DNA from: Setomelanomma holmii
Taxonomy: Eukaryota; Ascomycota; Dothideomycetes; Pleosporales; Phaeosphaeriaceae
Assembly: GCA_010015745.1 (NCBI GenBank)
Contig: ML978214.1
Location: 142,001-206,000 of the forward strand
Length of the DNA stretch: 64,000 bases
Direction of reading: 5' to 3'
Below the pieces are notes generated by a model. It did not search any database, had not been told where the DNA came from, and was given only the letters and a program-made list of their open reading frames with translations. Every line of letters begins with the position of its first letter. The first letter of the stretch is position 1. The translations under genes were made by a program, and so were the position numbers. Below, one piece after another: positions 35,041 through 45,601 of this stretch.

Positions 35041-35090
35041 GTCTTGGCATAGAGTGCTGGTTCGCTTGTAGTGCCGGCTTGCTTGTGAGG
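35041..35090 (-). repeat. Right terminal repeat of the composite element, with tandem 17-bp units
   Basis: On the reverse strand it reads as two consecutive variants of a 17-base unit (ACAAGCAAGCCGGCACT and ACAAGCGAACCAGCACT) followed by CTATGCCAAGAC. The left end has only one unit. The same asymmetry recurs in the pogo element at 60923-62539. Confidence 0.7.
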
Positions 35091-35092
35091 TA

Positions 35093-36613
35093 CGCTGCCG
35101 GTACTTGACTCAAGTCACCTTCCACCTTGACCATCGACCTTGACCACAAGTCTCAACATCACATCAAGTCACACATCACCATGAGCTTCAATCAACTATC
35201 AACTCTCTCTTCTCGCCTGAGCTGGTATGTTCCCTCCTTCATCATGTTTTTCTGCTAACTCGTCAAGCTCTGCTATTCGCTTGTGCTGAAGTGACTCACC
35301 ATGACGACCATCCTCAACGTCAATATCACTCGGTTCACTCAACAATCTCACATGCGTCACGTCGTACATCTACTTCGACTGACTTTACCGACCAATCGAT
35401 CGCTCCACAACATCACCGCCTCTTCAGGCTTTGATCTCGGTCCGACATCATCGTATCAGCAGAGCACGCTCACGCCATCCAACTTCCGACATCGAACCTT
35501 TGCTCCGACGATCTCGAGCTTGCAACTTCATGGGCGAAAGACAGTAAGAGCGTGGATCGCATTCTGGTGTGTGTTTGGAAGGTAGTTCGAGGCTTTTGCC
35601 TGGCGCAGCTGATCATGTCGACTGTACGGTGCTAGAGGATAGATCGTCATTGCACGAAGCCTACCGTACAGTCTTTCGGGTGCTGCCATGTGAACCACGC
35701 TTTTAACACAGCGTGCACCTGGAGTATCAGTCACAAACCCCATGATCTTGGCAGCTGTCCTGCACATTCTTGAATTGGCCTGAGCCAAAGCCGCCATCAA
35801 GAATGTGCAGCTGAACTTTCCAAGCGCCTTCAGTTGCATTGGGCTGATGGCAGTGGCCATGAACAACCTCGACTCGAACATTAAACATCGCACAGTGCAT
35901 TTCATGCTGGAACGGTCTGTCAGTGAAGAGCTTTGCTCCACTGAATTGTTTGTTGCACATCAATGATCATCAGGTGGTCAGTCAAGAGCTTTTGCTCGAC
36001 TGAAGTGTTGGATTGGAACATCATCAATGAAAGCAATTGACCTTCGGTCGCCCATCACTCTTCCACCTGCTGTCCTTGCCTTTCGTGATGATTGATGTCT
36101 TCGTTCCATTTCTGCCACTTCTAATGAGCTCACTTCCAACTGTCCTGGCTCTTTCGCCTCGATGACTTGCAGCTATCGCATTGGTTGTTTCTTGCGTCCA
36201 CACTCATCTCAACACGCTTTCCCACCACAGTAAGCCTATCTTCAGAGAGTCTAGCACTCTCTCGAGTCTTTTCGATGTCGCTCGCGCATCTTCGTTGCAA
36301 TCCTGGGGCAGCAACTTCACGTTCAATGCCACCCGAAATGGAGCATGGATGATCGAGGTTGACGTCGGAGTTGTAGTAGTGCATGACATAAGCGAAAGAC
36401 CCGTTCTAGACTTACTTTCCCGACGCGCCAAGCGGTGGCTGAAAGATCTCTCTCCGCAATGCGCGAACCCCACTCAGCTCTCGGATATCCTCTGCTTCTC
36501 CTTATTTACGTTGTATTCCCGTTGCAACACAAGTCCGCCTTGCAGCGCAGAAGCGGGAGCTGACGCTTAATCCTAGCTGAGTACAGCCAAGGCGCGGCGC
36601 AAGCATCTGCGCC
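35093..36613. other. Intergenic, possible leader interrupted by the transposon
   Basis: The first 90 bases are CAAC/CATC-rich and lead into an ATG at 35181 (MSFNQLSTLSSRL) followed by a plausible intron (GTATGT, GCTAAC, CAAG, 35224-35268). I cannot extend it to a convincing gene. Two similar 27-29 base stretches built around GAGCTTT-GCTC occur at about 35918 and 35975. No domain is recognised. Confidence 0.35.
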
Positions 36614-38925
36614 ATGAACGACGATGTTCAGCCATCCACCAGCCCCGATCCTCCAACCACCGCGTCACAGACATCGGATCTGCCACCAAAGAAGAAGCAA
36701 AAGCGGAACAAGCCAACCTTGAGCTGTGAAGAGTGCGTTGAACGCAAAACAAAGGTAGGTTTGTCCTTTCACGACATTCCAATGGACGCGCAAAGACGCG
36801 CGTTGCGCAAACTCGTGAAGCAGGACGTCATCGCTAATGCGCGCAGTGCGATCGCACTCGACCTCATTGCCTAGCATGCATCAAGCGACAATCAACATGC
36901 AAGTACTCCGAAATAGCAAATCTGATTGCATCTTCAGCCGACAAGTAAGTACTTCAAATCCCAACAAGCGGCACACAATCCCAAACTCCATCGCTGCAGC
37001 TGCTAAGGATTGACAGGATTGGCGCATCGCGGTCGGGTCGTTCTAGGAAGCAGAGCTCTAAGCCCACACTCAGCAAGCAACCAAATGCATTGCCTGCTCA
37101 CGTGAGTTGTAGTTCCTGGTATCTCGGCATGTTGAGATGAGGCACACTGAGCTGCCATATTGATGTTCCTCCCAACAAGTCAAGGCTTTAGGCCTGATGT
37201 TGCATGGTGCAGACGCCTCTGGCATGCCATGGGAACAGGTGTTCATGTAGATCAGGCCGCATCCATTTGTGCGATTTGTTCGGGCCGCTGTTGCTTACAT
37301 CTGTATGAACCATGATCAAGCGAGTTGCTGACGCCCGCAGGTACCGCCGACGCCTATCAGGACGCATTATCGCAGTGTCTCTCTGTCGTCATCAGGCTCG
37401 TCTCCGTTCTTGCTGTCCAACATTCCCTATTCAAATCACACTCCAGCACCCTTCTTTGGTCTTGGCTCCGAGCATCCTTTTGCCAACTACTGGACGAGTC
37501 GTGGCGGTCTTGCCGAGGTAGTGGGTGTCCTGCCTGCCAAGGAGCAGGCAGACATCCTCGTGGACAAGTACTTCGATGCAGTCGATCCTGTGTATCCTAT
37601 GGTACACCGTAGGAACTTCTACGCTGACTATGAACGCTTCTGGTCTTTACCGCAGGAAGAGAAGCAAGTAGCAGACCCGGTCTTAGTGGCTTTGCACTTT
37701 GTTGTGTATGCTATGGGCACACAGTTCATCCACACTCCGTCCAACCAGGAACGAGCACAGATCGCAGAGTTCTACGTTTCAGCCGCGCAACAAGCTCTTC
37801 GATTATCTTCGTATCTTAGTCGAGCGTCGGTAAGGACATTGCAAGCTATGGTGCTGATAGGCTACTTCCTCATGAATGACAACCACGCGTCTGATGCCTG
37901 GGCTTTTGGCGGCGTTCTGGTCAGACAAGCATATGCTATGGGCCTGCATCGCGATCCTGACACCATCGCGCCCCGTTGTTCACGAAGTGACAAGCAACAA
38001 CGACGGAAATTGTGGCAGGCGATCTTCTTCCAGGACACTTTTCTTACAGTGCTACTCAAACTTCCCCCGACGACTACGTTTTCCGACATCCGACCGGAAT
38101 CCCTGGGCGACGAGCTTGATGATTATGTACCGAACGGGGCCTCTTTGAACGGTACCACTGATCCAATCATTAATCCTATGAGTATCAGCAATATCGCCAG
38201 TATCACCGATCTATATCCACCTTACGAACTCTCTGATCGCAGATATATACGGTCTATGTGGCATATGGCCAACCTTGTGTCCCGCACTGTCTGCACACCG
38301 CGGTCTCTTTCCACACCTCTGACCACTTCCGTAGCCCATAAGGCGCAACTGGTGAATGAGTTCTTCAGCCTCCATCAGAGCTTCCCGGAGGATCTCACAA
38401 CTTCTGATGACGACACGATTCGAACTATGGCAGAGACGAATGCACGTGGATTACGGCAAAACCTCTTCTTCCGAAGCAATTTCTGGCATTGCGTCATGGC
38501 TGTCCAAGCTGATGAGAACGCTCCTGAGGCTATAGTGCCAGATGTCAAAGGTGCACTTGAGGCCGCGAGGATGGCGCTGCAAGCCTTCTTCCATTTCTGG
38601 GAGTATCTGAGGACAGACGCAAGTGTCTGGTGGGTTTTCCAGCATCGTGCTTTCGAAGAAGCTGTGAGTTTATCATGTGTCACATCGGACGCACCATGAC
38701 TAACATGACATCTAGCTGCTCATGGCTCGTATCCTTGGCCAACAAGAACAGCCATTGTCGCCTATGCATAACGGCTTGCCCCCCTCATCCGACTCGCTTC
38801 TCCAGCTCGCGAAAGAAGATGCGCGCAAGTGTTTGGAGATATTAGATTTAGTGGGCATTGCACCAGAGATGCAGAAGACAAGGACAGAAGTTTTGAGGAC
38901 AGCCTTCGCCGACATTCTTTGGTGA
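36614..38925 (+). CDS. Zn2Cys6 transcription factor with fungal_trans domain
   Basis: Five exons: 36614-36754, 36847-36944, 37017-37101, 37341-38663 and 38716-38925 (618 residues). The binuclear zinc cluster spans the first intron, with Cys 38, 41, 48, 55, 58 and 65 (LSCEECVERKTK then CDRTRPHCLACIKRQSTC), preceded by a basic stretch KKKQKRNK. The middle-homology region follows: ADILVDKYFDAVDPVYPMVH, LVRQAYAMGLHRDP, RRKLWQAIFFQD. The third intron (239 nt) is long for this genome but both joins keep the frame. The protein is a nuclear DNA-binding activator or repressor. No target can be inferred, as no obvious pathway genes adjoin it. Confidence 0.87.
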
Positions 38926-40197
38926 CCTAGAGCTGCTGAGGCACAAGGAACACCGTCGCTTCTCTACACAGCATGTACGAATACAAAACTTATAATACCG
39001 ATCGTGTCCCTTAACGTCTCTTCTTGGACCACCTCGATAGTTTCGAGATATTAGGGCTCCCAGATTTCTAGTACAATGGCGCAGACACGGCTCATGCCAG
39101 GAAGGTGTCAGCCCGATACACCACACGGTATGTAACGGTAAGCCGCAATATCTTCTAGGGAAACCCGGCGGCCATGGCAATAAATCCCCGCGCAGCTCAC
39201 GAGCAACGATACACCAAGATAGTTGTCTTGTTGCATACCTGAAGACTTGACGCGAACCTTGATAAACCGTAGATCCCTCTAGCACCACCCTGAGCTCTTC
39301 AGCCTCCTGCTACAATTGTCTCTTTCGATAAGCTTCCGTCACCGAGTTGGCTGAGTCCGATCGAAGTGCAACATCACCACGGACATCATAGTCGCATCGA
39401 TGACGTATAGATAGACCTCGTGGCGCGGCATCCACGCATCTGGGTCGTCCAGTGAGGGTCTATGGTTGGTTTCGAACATTGCAAGCATTGCCTAGATTTT
39501 CTATCGACAGACACAGATGGTCAATTGCTGATATCCTCTGAGTTGGTGTACTGTATGTCGATGATGGGCTTCTGGTGGTAGACGTCAATAACATTTTTAT
39601 GCAGCTACGCCCACGGAACCATACAGTCAATGCGAGCGGCATCCATCCCGTAGGTCCAGCCATGCTAGCCGCCGAGCGTTGCTCGACGCGATGAGTCGAC
39701 TGCGCATAGAGCGTATAGCCAGTAATTCAAAAACTGAGCAGGCACATAACGCACGCACCGCCCCGTTTCATTGCATCTTTTCTTCTCCCTCACGGCTTAA
39801 ATAGTCCCGAGATCCCGCGACCTCGGCTCTTTTTAAGGGAGCTTGCGAATCCGAATGCATGTAAGAGAATGAAGTGGAGGACGAGGCTCGTAAGAGGCTA
39901 TCGGTGCATCGCCGGAGATAGCAACTTGACTGCTCATGTCAGACAGGTAGGTTTGCAGCTACTGAGCCGATCACCGAATATGCTGCAGTAGTTCTTAGCA
40001 AGAATCAGGCTCGAAGCTGCCCGCATCCTTGCCATGTGGCAGGAATGGCCGCTGACTCGTGAAGGAGACCTTAGGACGCTCGATACATACTCATCTTGGA
40101 CCACGGAGCTTTATTGACTTCGATAAGCGTTTTCTGGTACGACTTCGGTGAAGGTGGAATCGAATGATCGTCCTAGACTTAACCCTACATGCGACTG
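38926..40197. other. Convergent intergenic region, no gene seen
   Basis: Both neighbours end here. About 1.27 kb without a domain-bearing frame. Confidence 0.45.
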
Positions 40198-41644
40198 TCA
40201 AGATGAAGTCGGCGTTCCAGAAGCAGTCCATGGCGCGGAGTCGATGATGCTCTGAGGCCAGTCCAACCATCCCAGTAGGTCTGGAGTGACTGCCAGGAGA
40301 GACCGAGTGGCAAAGAGCAGATATCGCGGCCACTTAACAACCCACCAAACTGGTCCAGCTTGGGCTAGTAGTGCAGCGAAGTGAACCGTAACAATGCACG
40401 CCACAGGATTGTGCGCGGCAAGGAGTTCAAGGAAACGATTCGTAATTCTGGCCGCCCACAGAAACAGGAAGGAATTCACGTCGCGATCTGGTGGAATATG
40501 TTGGACTCGTAGGGCGACGCTATAAAGCTCTTGTATGGCTTCGATGCAAACGGTCTTGTCATGTGTGTCGAGCACCAGCTCGGTCAAATCCATTAGGCGA
40601 AGAATGTCGGGTCGTGTGTCGTTCGTTGCGAGTTCGTCCAGACCCTGCAGTGTAGCCTCCGTGGACATCTCGGTCATCTGGGCAAGTATTGGATCCTCCT
40701 TCAGCTCATCCCAGTGCGGTCCAATAACGACTTTAATGCCGTTGAGAAGCATGAAGCAATGATGGAGGGAATGAATCGGGTCCTCTGGCATCTCTTGTAC
40801 AGACCCAAAATTGTACGTGAGGAGCACAGATGAGAGAACGAACATGGGAACTGCCGTCTCATCGCTGGGTTTTTCGAGATGTTCTCTCATAGCGTTCAGA
40901 GCTTGACTGATGTGTATGTCGGCCTGTTGAAGAAGCTCCTGGCGATCGCCTGGCAACAGAAAGGATGCCTTGTGCACAGCTGATAGTGCAAGGAGGCCGT
41001 GGAGAAGAAAAGGGTGCTCAAACCCCAACTCAATTATCGTTGTCTGGAACATGGCGCTCTTCCGTGACGGGTGAGGGTGCATAGCGAGGTACCCTCTGGC
41101 GGTCCAATGATGCAACAAGCGCATGTCCGGGATAGAGAGCTCAAAAACATCAGTAGCCTCGGTGATGCCGGGGCTTCCGCATGAATGGACATGTTCTTGA
41201 ACTGGAGATGCATGCCCATTCGGGCTTGGATGAGGTGAGGCTGAATAGCTGTTCGTGGAAGCTGGCCATGTACACTGAATATCAAGGCGACTGCAGTTTG
41301 CGCAACGCGGTTTCTCCTCATTGCACTGAAAGCATCACATCAGCCTAGCACTCTCGGGATCTGTCGATCTGTGAAAAATAACGAGCACGAATGCAACATA
41401 ATTGACAGACTTTGACAAAGTAAGCCACACAACGTCAACACCATCACGCTCTCGTCACATCGTTCTTGTAAACGTCGCATCCGTGATTGAGAGAGTCAGC
41501 ATCGCAGCACCTCTCCGATTGCACGGCCAGAATTGAGTAGGAGAAAAGAGTTGCACGGACCTTCGTATGCCTCTGCTTACACTGCCAGCAACCTTTTCTT
41601 GACTTGGTATGTGTTTTCCGCTTTGCGACCCGCTGTTCGGCCAT
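40198..41644 (-). CDS. Zn2Cys6 transcription factor, short type, with C-terminal fungal-specific domain
   Basis: Exons 41644-41561 and 41325-40198 encode 403 residues. The zinc cluster is split by the intron: KGCWQCKQRHTK then CNEEKPRCANCSRLDIQC, with Cys 19, 22, 29, 36, 39 and 46. A linker of about 40 residues leads to the helical regulatory domain of the sterol-regulator-like (Upc2-type) class: LLHHWTARGYLAMHPHPSRK, HPFLLHGLLALSAVHKASFL and FGSVQEMPEDP. The intron is 235 nt with a weak donor (GTCCGT), so a further small exon could be hidden in it. A nuclear regulator with unknown targets. The similarity to the Upc2 class rests on the HPFLLHGLLALSA pattern. Confidence 0.85.
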
Positions 41645-42093
41645 GTTGGATGAATTGCTTTGAGCAAGTACGCATGGAGGCTCAGTCCGAGATGGACCAG
41701 GCTGGAGATCGAGGCGCAGCGGTTACGTAATATGCGTTAACCACATAAGTGCTAGCTCCAGCCCAGGTGTCACTTTCGCCGATCCCGCGTCTGCACCGCC
41801 TTCATGATGTGCAGCACAATCACAGTAGCCTAATTCAAAAGACGGTCGCAACCAGCAAGAGGGCAATGGTATCATCTCGATTTCGTAATACACTCGATGT
41901 ATACTATCTGGATCGACTCTACGGCTGTTTTGCGCATGTCCATCCTGCTGGCCCAATCCAGCCATTCATTCGCGGTCCAATTCCCCCTTCAGAAACGTCC
42001 TCTTGCTGTCGGTCATGATGCGGTTGCTGGTGTTGCACAACGCCTCAATGTTCCCTTCCAGTCTGCTCGATCGCGATACTGCGAGCCTCTTCC
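41645..42093. other. Intergenic, no gene seen
   Basis: Promoter side of the Zn2Cys6 gene and 3' side of the small gene. No feature is supported. Confidence 0.35.
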
Positions 42094-42420
42094 TCAGTCC
42101 CATCGTCGCAAGTCTGCCTGTGCATCCGCATTTCGCCAACCAAGATTTTCCTTGCTCATTTGCTCCAAAGCACTTGGCTTCCCAGCAGATGCACTTTGCG
42201 TCGATGCGCCTGCCGTTGTTGCAGGCTTCGCCTGCTGAGTAGCAAGCCGCTTGTCAAGAGCGGCTTGTTGTTTTGCACGCATCTTCCTTCATGTCAGCGA
42301 CATCTCCGGAAAACGCTGGTCCACTCCTCTCACCTCTGCTTGAGCGAGTGCTCGCTCCTCTGGGCTGAGCTCCGGCTCTGGTGTTGCGGAACGCTGCTGC
42401 TGAGACTGACCTTGGCCCAT
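42094..42420 (-). CDS. Small predicted N-myristoylated protein, 91 residues
   Basis: Exons 42420-42334 and 42282-42094 flank a 51-nt intron (GTGAGA, GCTGAC, GGAAG). The protein begins MGQGQSQQQRS: Gly2 followed by Ser6 fits the N-myristoylation pattern, which would anchor it to membranes. A Gln/Ala/Lys-rich helix (MRAKQQAALDKRLATQQ) resembles the p97/Cdc48-binding helices of SVIP-type small proteins. The C-terminus ends in a distinctive NLGWRNADAQADLRRWD. Both the length and the layout (myristoyl start, amphipathic helix, short tail) recall SVIP, but the sequence link is weak and is inference. The exact continuity across the intron and a clean GT..AG pair support a real gene. Confidence 0.68.
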
Positions 42421-42546
42421 GTCGACAGAATCGTATCGCGAGAAGAAAATCGTAAGTATATCAGTCACTACTTGGATTCTGCCGTCTTTAACAGTACTCT
42501 ATTCAAAGTATTGCTGGCTCTGCAAAGGTCACTGTATCTGCATATA

Positions 42547-42622
42547 CGCTCAGGCCCCCTGCGCACAGTCCATGCGGCAGGCAGCAAACGGCCCATGGAC
42601 CGTGCCGCGGGGGGCCTGAGCG
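42547..42622. repeat. 76-bp GC-rich inverted repeat (hairpin)
   Basis: CGCTCAGGCCCCC (42547-42559) pairs perfectly with GGGGGCCTGAGCG (42610-42622). Further in, GTCCATG pairs with CATGGAC, with a few mismatches between. It lies between the divergent starts of the small gene and the 3' end of the sugar transporter. It has no gene and could be a small foldback element or a structured RNA or terminator region. Confidence 0.55.
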
Positions 42623-42924
42623 CATCCTGCCTTCATCGATGGAGGAAACTGCTCCCTCTCTTGAGGCAGACATATTCATGTATATAGGCACCCGCTCGGG
42701 TCAACTCTCGTATGCTTGTAGCAAAATATGGGATCATCGCTCTAGCGCACGCTTTGACCCACAACGGATTGTCAAGGTAGGTTAGAAATTCGAGTTTGAT
42801 GCTGCTAGCTTCGAGATTTTCATATCAGTCTCCGCCTTGAAAAAGCGTATTTCATAACGCCTAAGGAATTCATTGTCTCGTGATTCATGTAGACGTCGTC
42901 CTCGATGTGTAGTATATGCCAATT

Positions 42925-44574
42925 CTATGCAACATACTCTTCCTCGTCAACATTGCCTTGTTTCTCTGTCCCTCTTTCCAAACAAAGCGATCCAGTCAAA
43001 GGTTTTCTGGATTCCCGCACGATACCAGGGATTGACGTGCCCTCCGAGAACATCATCTCCAACTCCTCTAGGCTGCGACCCATGGTCTCGGGATACGCAA
43101 AGAACACAATTGGCACGATGATTGCCGAGATGATGAGAAAGACGAGATAGTACTGCCAGCCTATGGTCTCGATGGCAACCTTGAATCGCTGTCAGCACGA
43201 AGTCGAAGTGAGGAGAGATCGCGCCGCAAGACTTACAGGAGTAACCATATTGACCACAAAATTCCACATCCAATGGTTAGCCGTCGATATACCCGCCATC
43301 GGAACCCTCAATCTTGTGGGGGCCACTTCCGTGCAATACAAGAAGTTGGCGCCGAGAAACCCGATGGGAACAAAGAAGTTGAAAAGGAAGACGAAGAATG
43401 CTGAGGCTATTTGAGCGGAGCGGTTGCTCTTGGGGAAGCTGGACGCTACCGCTAGTGCCAGCATACAAGCGGACATGCCAACACCACTGAACATGAAAAG
43501 CTTGCGACGACCAAATCTATCAATCGTGAAGAAAGCCACGAAGCAAGAGAAGAATTTCCAGGTTAGTGCGCCGCCGGAGAGGATGCGGGACATTTCGCCA
43601 TTCATGCCGAGTCCTTGCTGGAAGATGATCTGTGTCAAGTCGTCAGCGCAATATTCAAGACTGTGTGTACATTGAGATCTTACAGTCGAGTATGTCGAGA
43701 TGAGGTTGCTTCCACACATCTGCTGCAGGAATTGGAGGAAGATGCAGAGGGAGAAACGGTAGAACAGTCTGTCCTTGCCCATAGTAAAAATATCGCTAAT
43801 CTTGGCAGCACTGCGACCTGTCTCTTCAAGTGCAAGCTCGATGCCACTAATCTCAGCGCTGATCTCTGAATCGTGCAGATCTAAGCCCTTGAAAGCCGAT
43901 AGACTGGCTCTTGCATCTTCGACGCGACTCTTGTTCACAAGCCACCTTGGGCTTTCCGGGATAAAGAATACAGCGGCCATGGGAACCAAAGAAATCAAAG
44001 TCGGGAAAGCGAGGGGTATGCGCCATTGTAGTGGCTTATTGTCGACTTCGTAAAAACCGAGATTGATCCATGCTTCGGACAGATATCCGAGACTAATGAA
44101 ACATCCATCTAGCACGACATGCTTTCCACGGTTTGCCGCAGAGCTGCACTCTGATTGCCAGACTGGGACTGTCGCACTCAATGCTCCAACACCCCATCCC
44201 AGAATGAAGCGACCAACAACGAACTGGGCAAGGTGGAAGCTACTGCACTGTAGAGCCTCGCCAATGAAGGTCAGTGCAGCTGCGCCGAAGATGACCTTAC
44301 GCCTGCCTAGCACGTCGCCGACCCAAGAGCAGGACAAGGCTCCGAAAAGCGCGCCGATCGTGAAGGTTGCCACGACAGCACCCTGTGTGGTAGATTTGCG
44401 GCTCTTCTCAGCTCCTGAGGCATCCACGGTGTCGATCTGAGGAAAGTGGTCGTTCCAATCTCGAAGCGAAAGTAGTCCGCCGACGCCAGACTGATTGTAG
44501 CCGAAGAGGACGAAAGCTGGCAGGACTACCAGCAGCAGCTGAGCTGTCTGGAGGGTCTTGCCCCTGAGGCCCAT
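42925..44574 (-). CDS. MFS sugar transporter
   Basis: Exons 44574-43684, 43629-43237 and 43179-42925 (introns 54 and 57 nt) encode 512 residues with about 12 membrane segments. Sugar-porter signatures are present: GDVLGRRKVIFG after helix 2, VVGRFILGWGVGALSATVPVWQ, IPESPRWLV before the central loop, QQMCGSNLISTYST in helix 7, DRFGRRKLF and the terminal PETMGRSLEELE. The first intron has no stop and a multiple of three bases, so an unspliced form would add 18 residues inside helix 7. The protein is a plasma-membrane proton/sugar symporter or facilitator of the lactose-permease/hexose branch. Substrate unknown. Confidence 0.93.
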
Positions 44575-45601
44575 CTTGGATTTATTGAGCGGTCGTTCGC
44601 CCCGATGCGGTGGTCGATAAGTTCGTGTGTAGGTGACCTGAAATGAATGCTAGGGGGCAAGAAACAAGACTGAGGAACGATGCGAGGAAACTGGGCAGCC
44701 AAGCTGAATTTAGGAGAAGCAAGATCAGAACACAGGCGAAAAGAGCGCTTTGTATGTTTTGCGACCATCCCACAATATTGCAGTGTGAGCTCCATGGGGC
44801 AAAGCTTCGGGCCGTTATCTCATGTTCTCCACCTTGGGGTCTCCAGAGATGGAGCACTCCGGTGATTCCAACATGCCTCTCCCAAGTTGCCTGCGCTCAC
44901 GGAAATTAACGAGAGCGACGTCAGAGGCTTGCGAATAGAGCAAACGGCTCTACATGGTTGAAAGTCATCGTACGTTGCAAGCACATCTTGAGGCTGAGTT
45001 TTCTTGAGAGGATAGCGACCGCCATGAGCTTATCTGCAGAGTGGCTGACGCGTTGATGGCATTAGATACTACTTCACGAGTCAGGTCAAGCGTGGTGGGA
45101 GATCGGCGGTTTTCTGCACCTTATCAGCTGTCCAAAGAGTGCCAATGTCAAGCAGCTGACCAAAAAAAAATCCCAAAGTCTGGCACCATGCTGATGGTTG
45201 AGGATTCATGTGGGCCCTGGAGGGTTTCGGTTGAGGCGTGCGGCTCTGCGGCCTCGGCACCAGTCAAGCTTTTGCAACTTTAGCTTGACAAGCTTGTCCA
45301 TTGGCCACTTGCGATTCGTTACCTGTTGCTGTTCGGCTCTTACAGACTCCACAACGACAGCACTCACCAAGCCAGATTCAGTATGTGAGGTGCGACGCCC
45401 CTGCAATTGCGAATCGAAGCGCCCGGAGTGCAACCAGGAATTCATCGGCCATGACGACTCGAGTAGTTGCTGAAGAGTAGCCAAGTGGGAAGCAGGAATG
45501 TGTAACGTGTAGATTGTGATTCGACCTCACCCTTTGGCTCGTTCAACCTCCAAGAGCGGTCTGGGCGCGTCGTGAAGGTTTACGGAACTTTGGCCTAGCA
45601 G
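44575..45601. other. Intergenic, promoter of the sugar transporter
   Basis: 1 kb with several short frames on both strands and no recognisable domain. Confidence 0.4.

Larger units (their letters stand above)
31586..35090. mobile_element. Composite transposon: pogo-type ends enclosing pogo and hAT transposase parts
   Basis: The left end starts CCCCACAAGCGAGCCGGCAC (31586) and the right end, on the reverse strand, starts CCTCACAAGCAAGCCGGCAC (35090). Of the first 21 bases 19 match, and both differences are transitions. Each end is directly bordered by TA (31584-31585 and 35091-35092), the Tc1/mariner/pogo target. Inside lie a pogo-type transposase N-terminal half, split by a solo LTR, and a hAT transposase that replaces the pogo C-terminal half. 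Whether the unit moved as a whole or was built by nested insertion and deletion cannot be told from one copy. Confidence 0.7.

Noticed and set aside
13000..44600. Secondary-metabolite cluster (MDR reductase, Zn2Cys6 regulators, MFS transporter)
   Set aside because: The members are tens of kilobases apart and no polyketide synthase, peptide synthetase, terpene cyclase or prenyltransferase is present.
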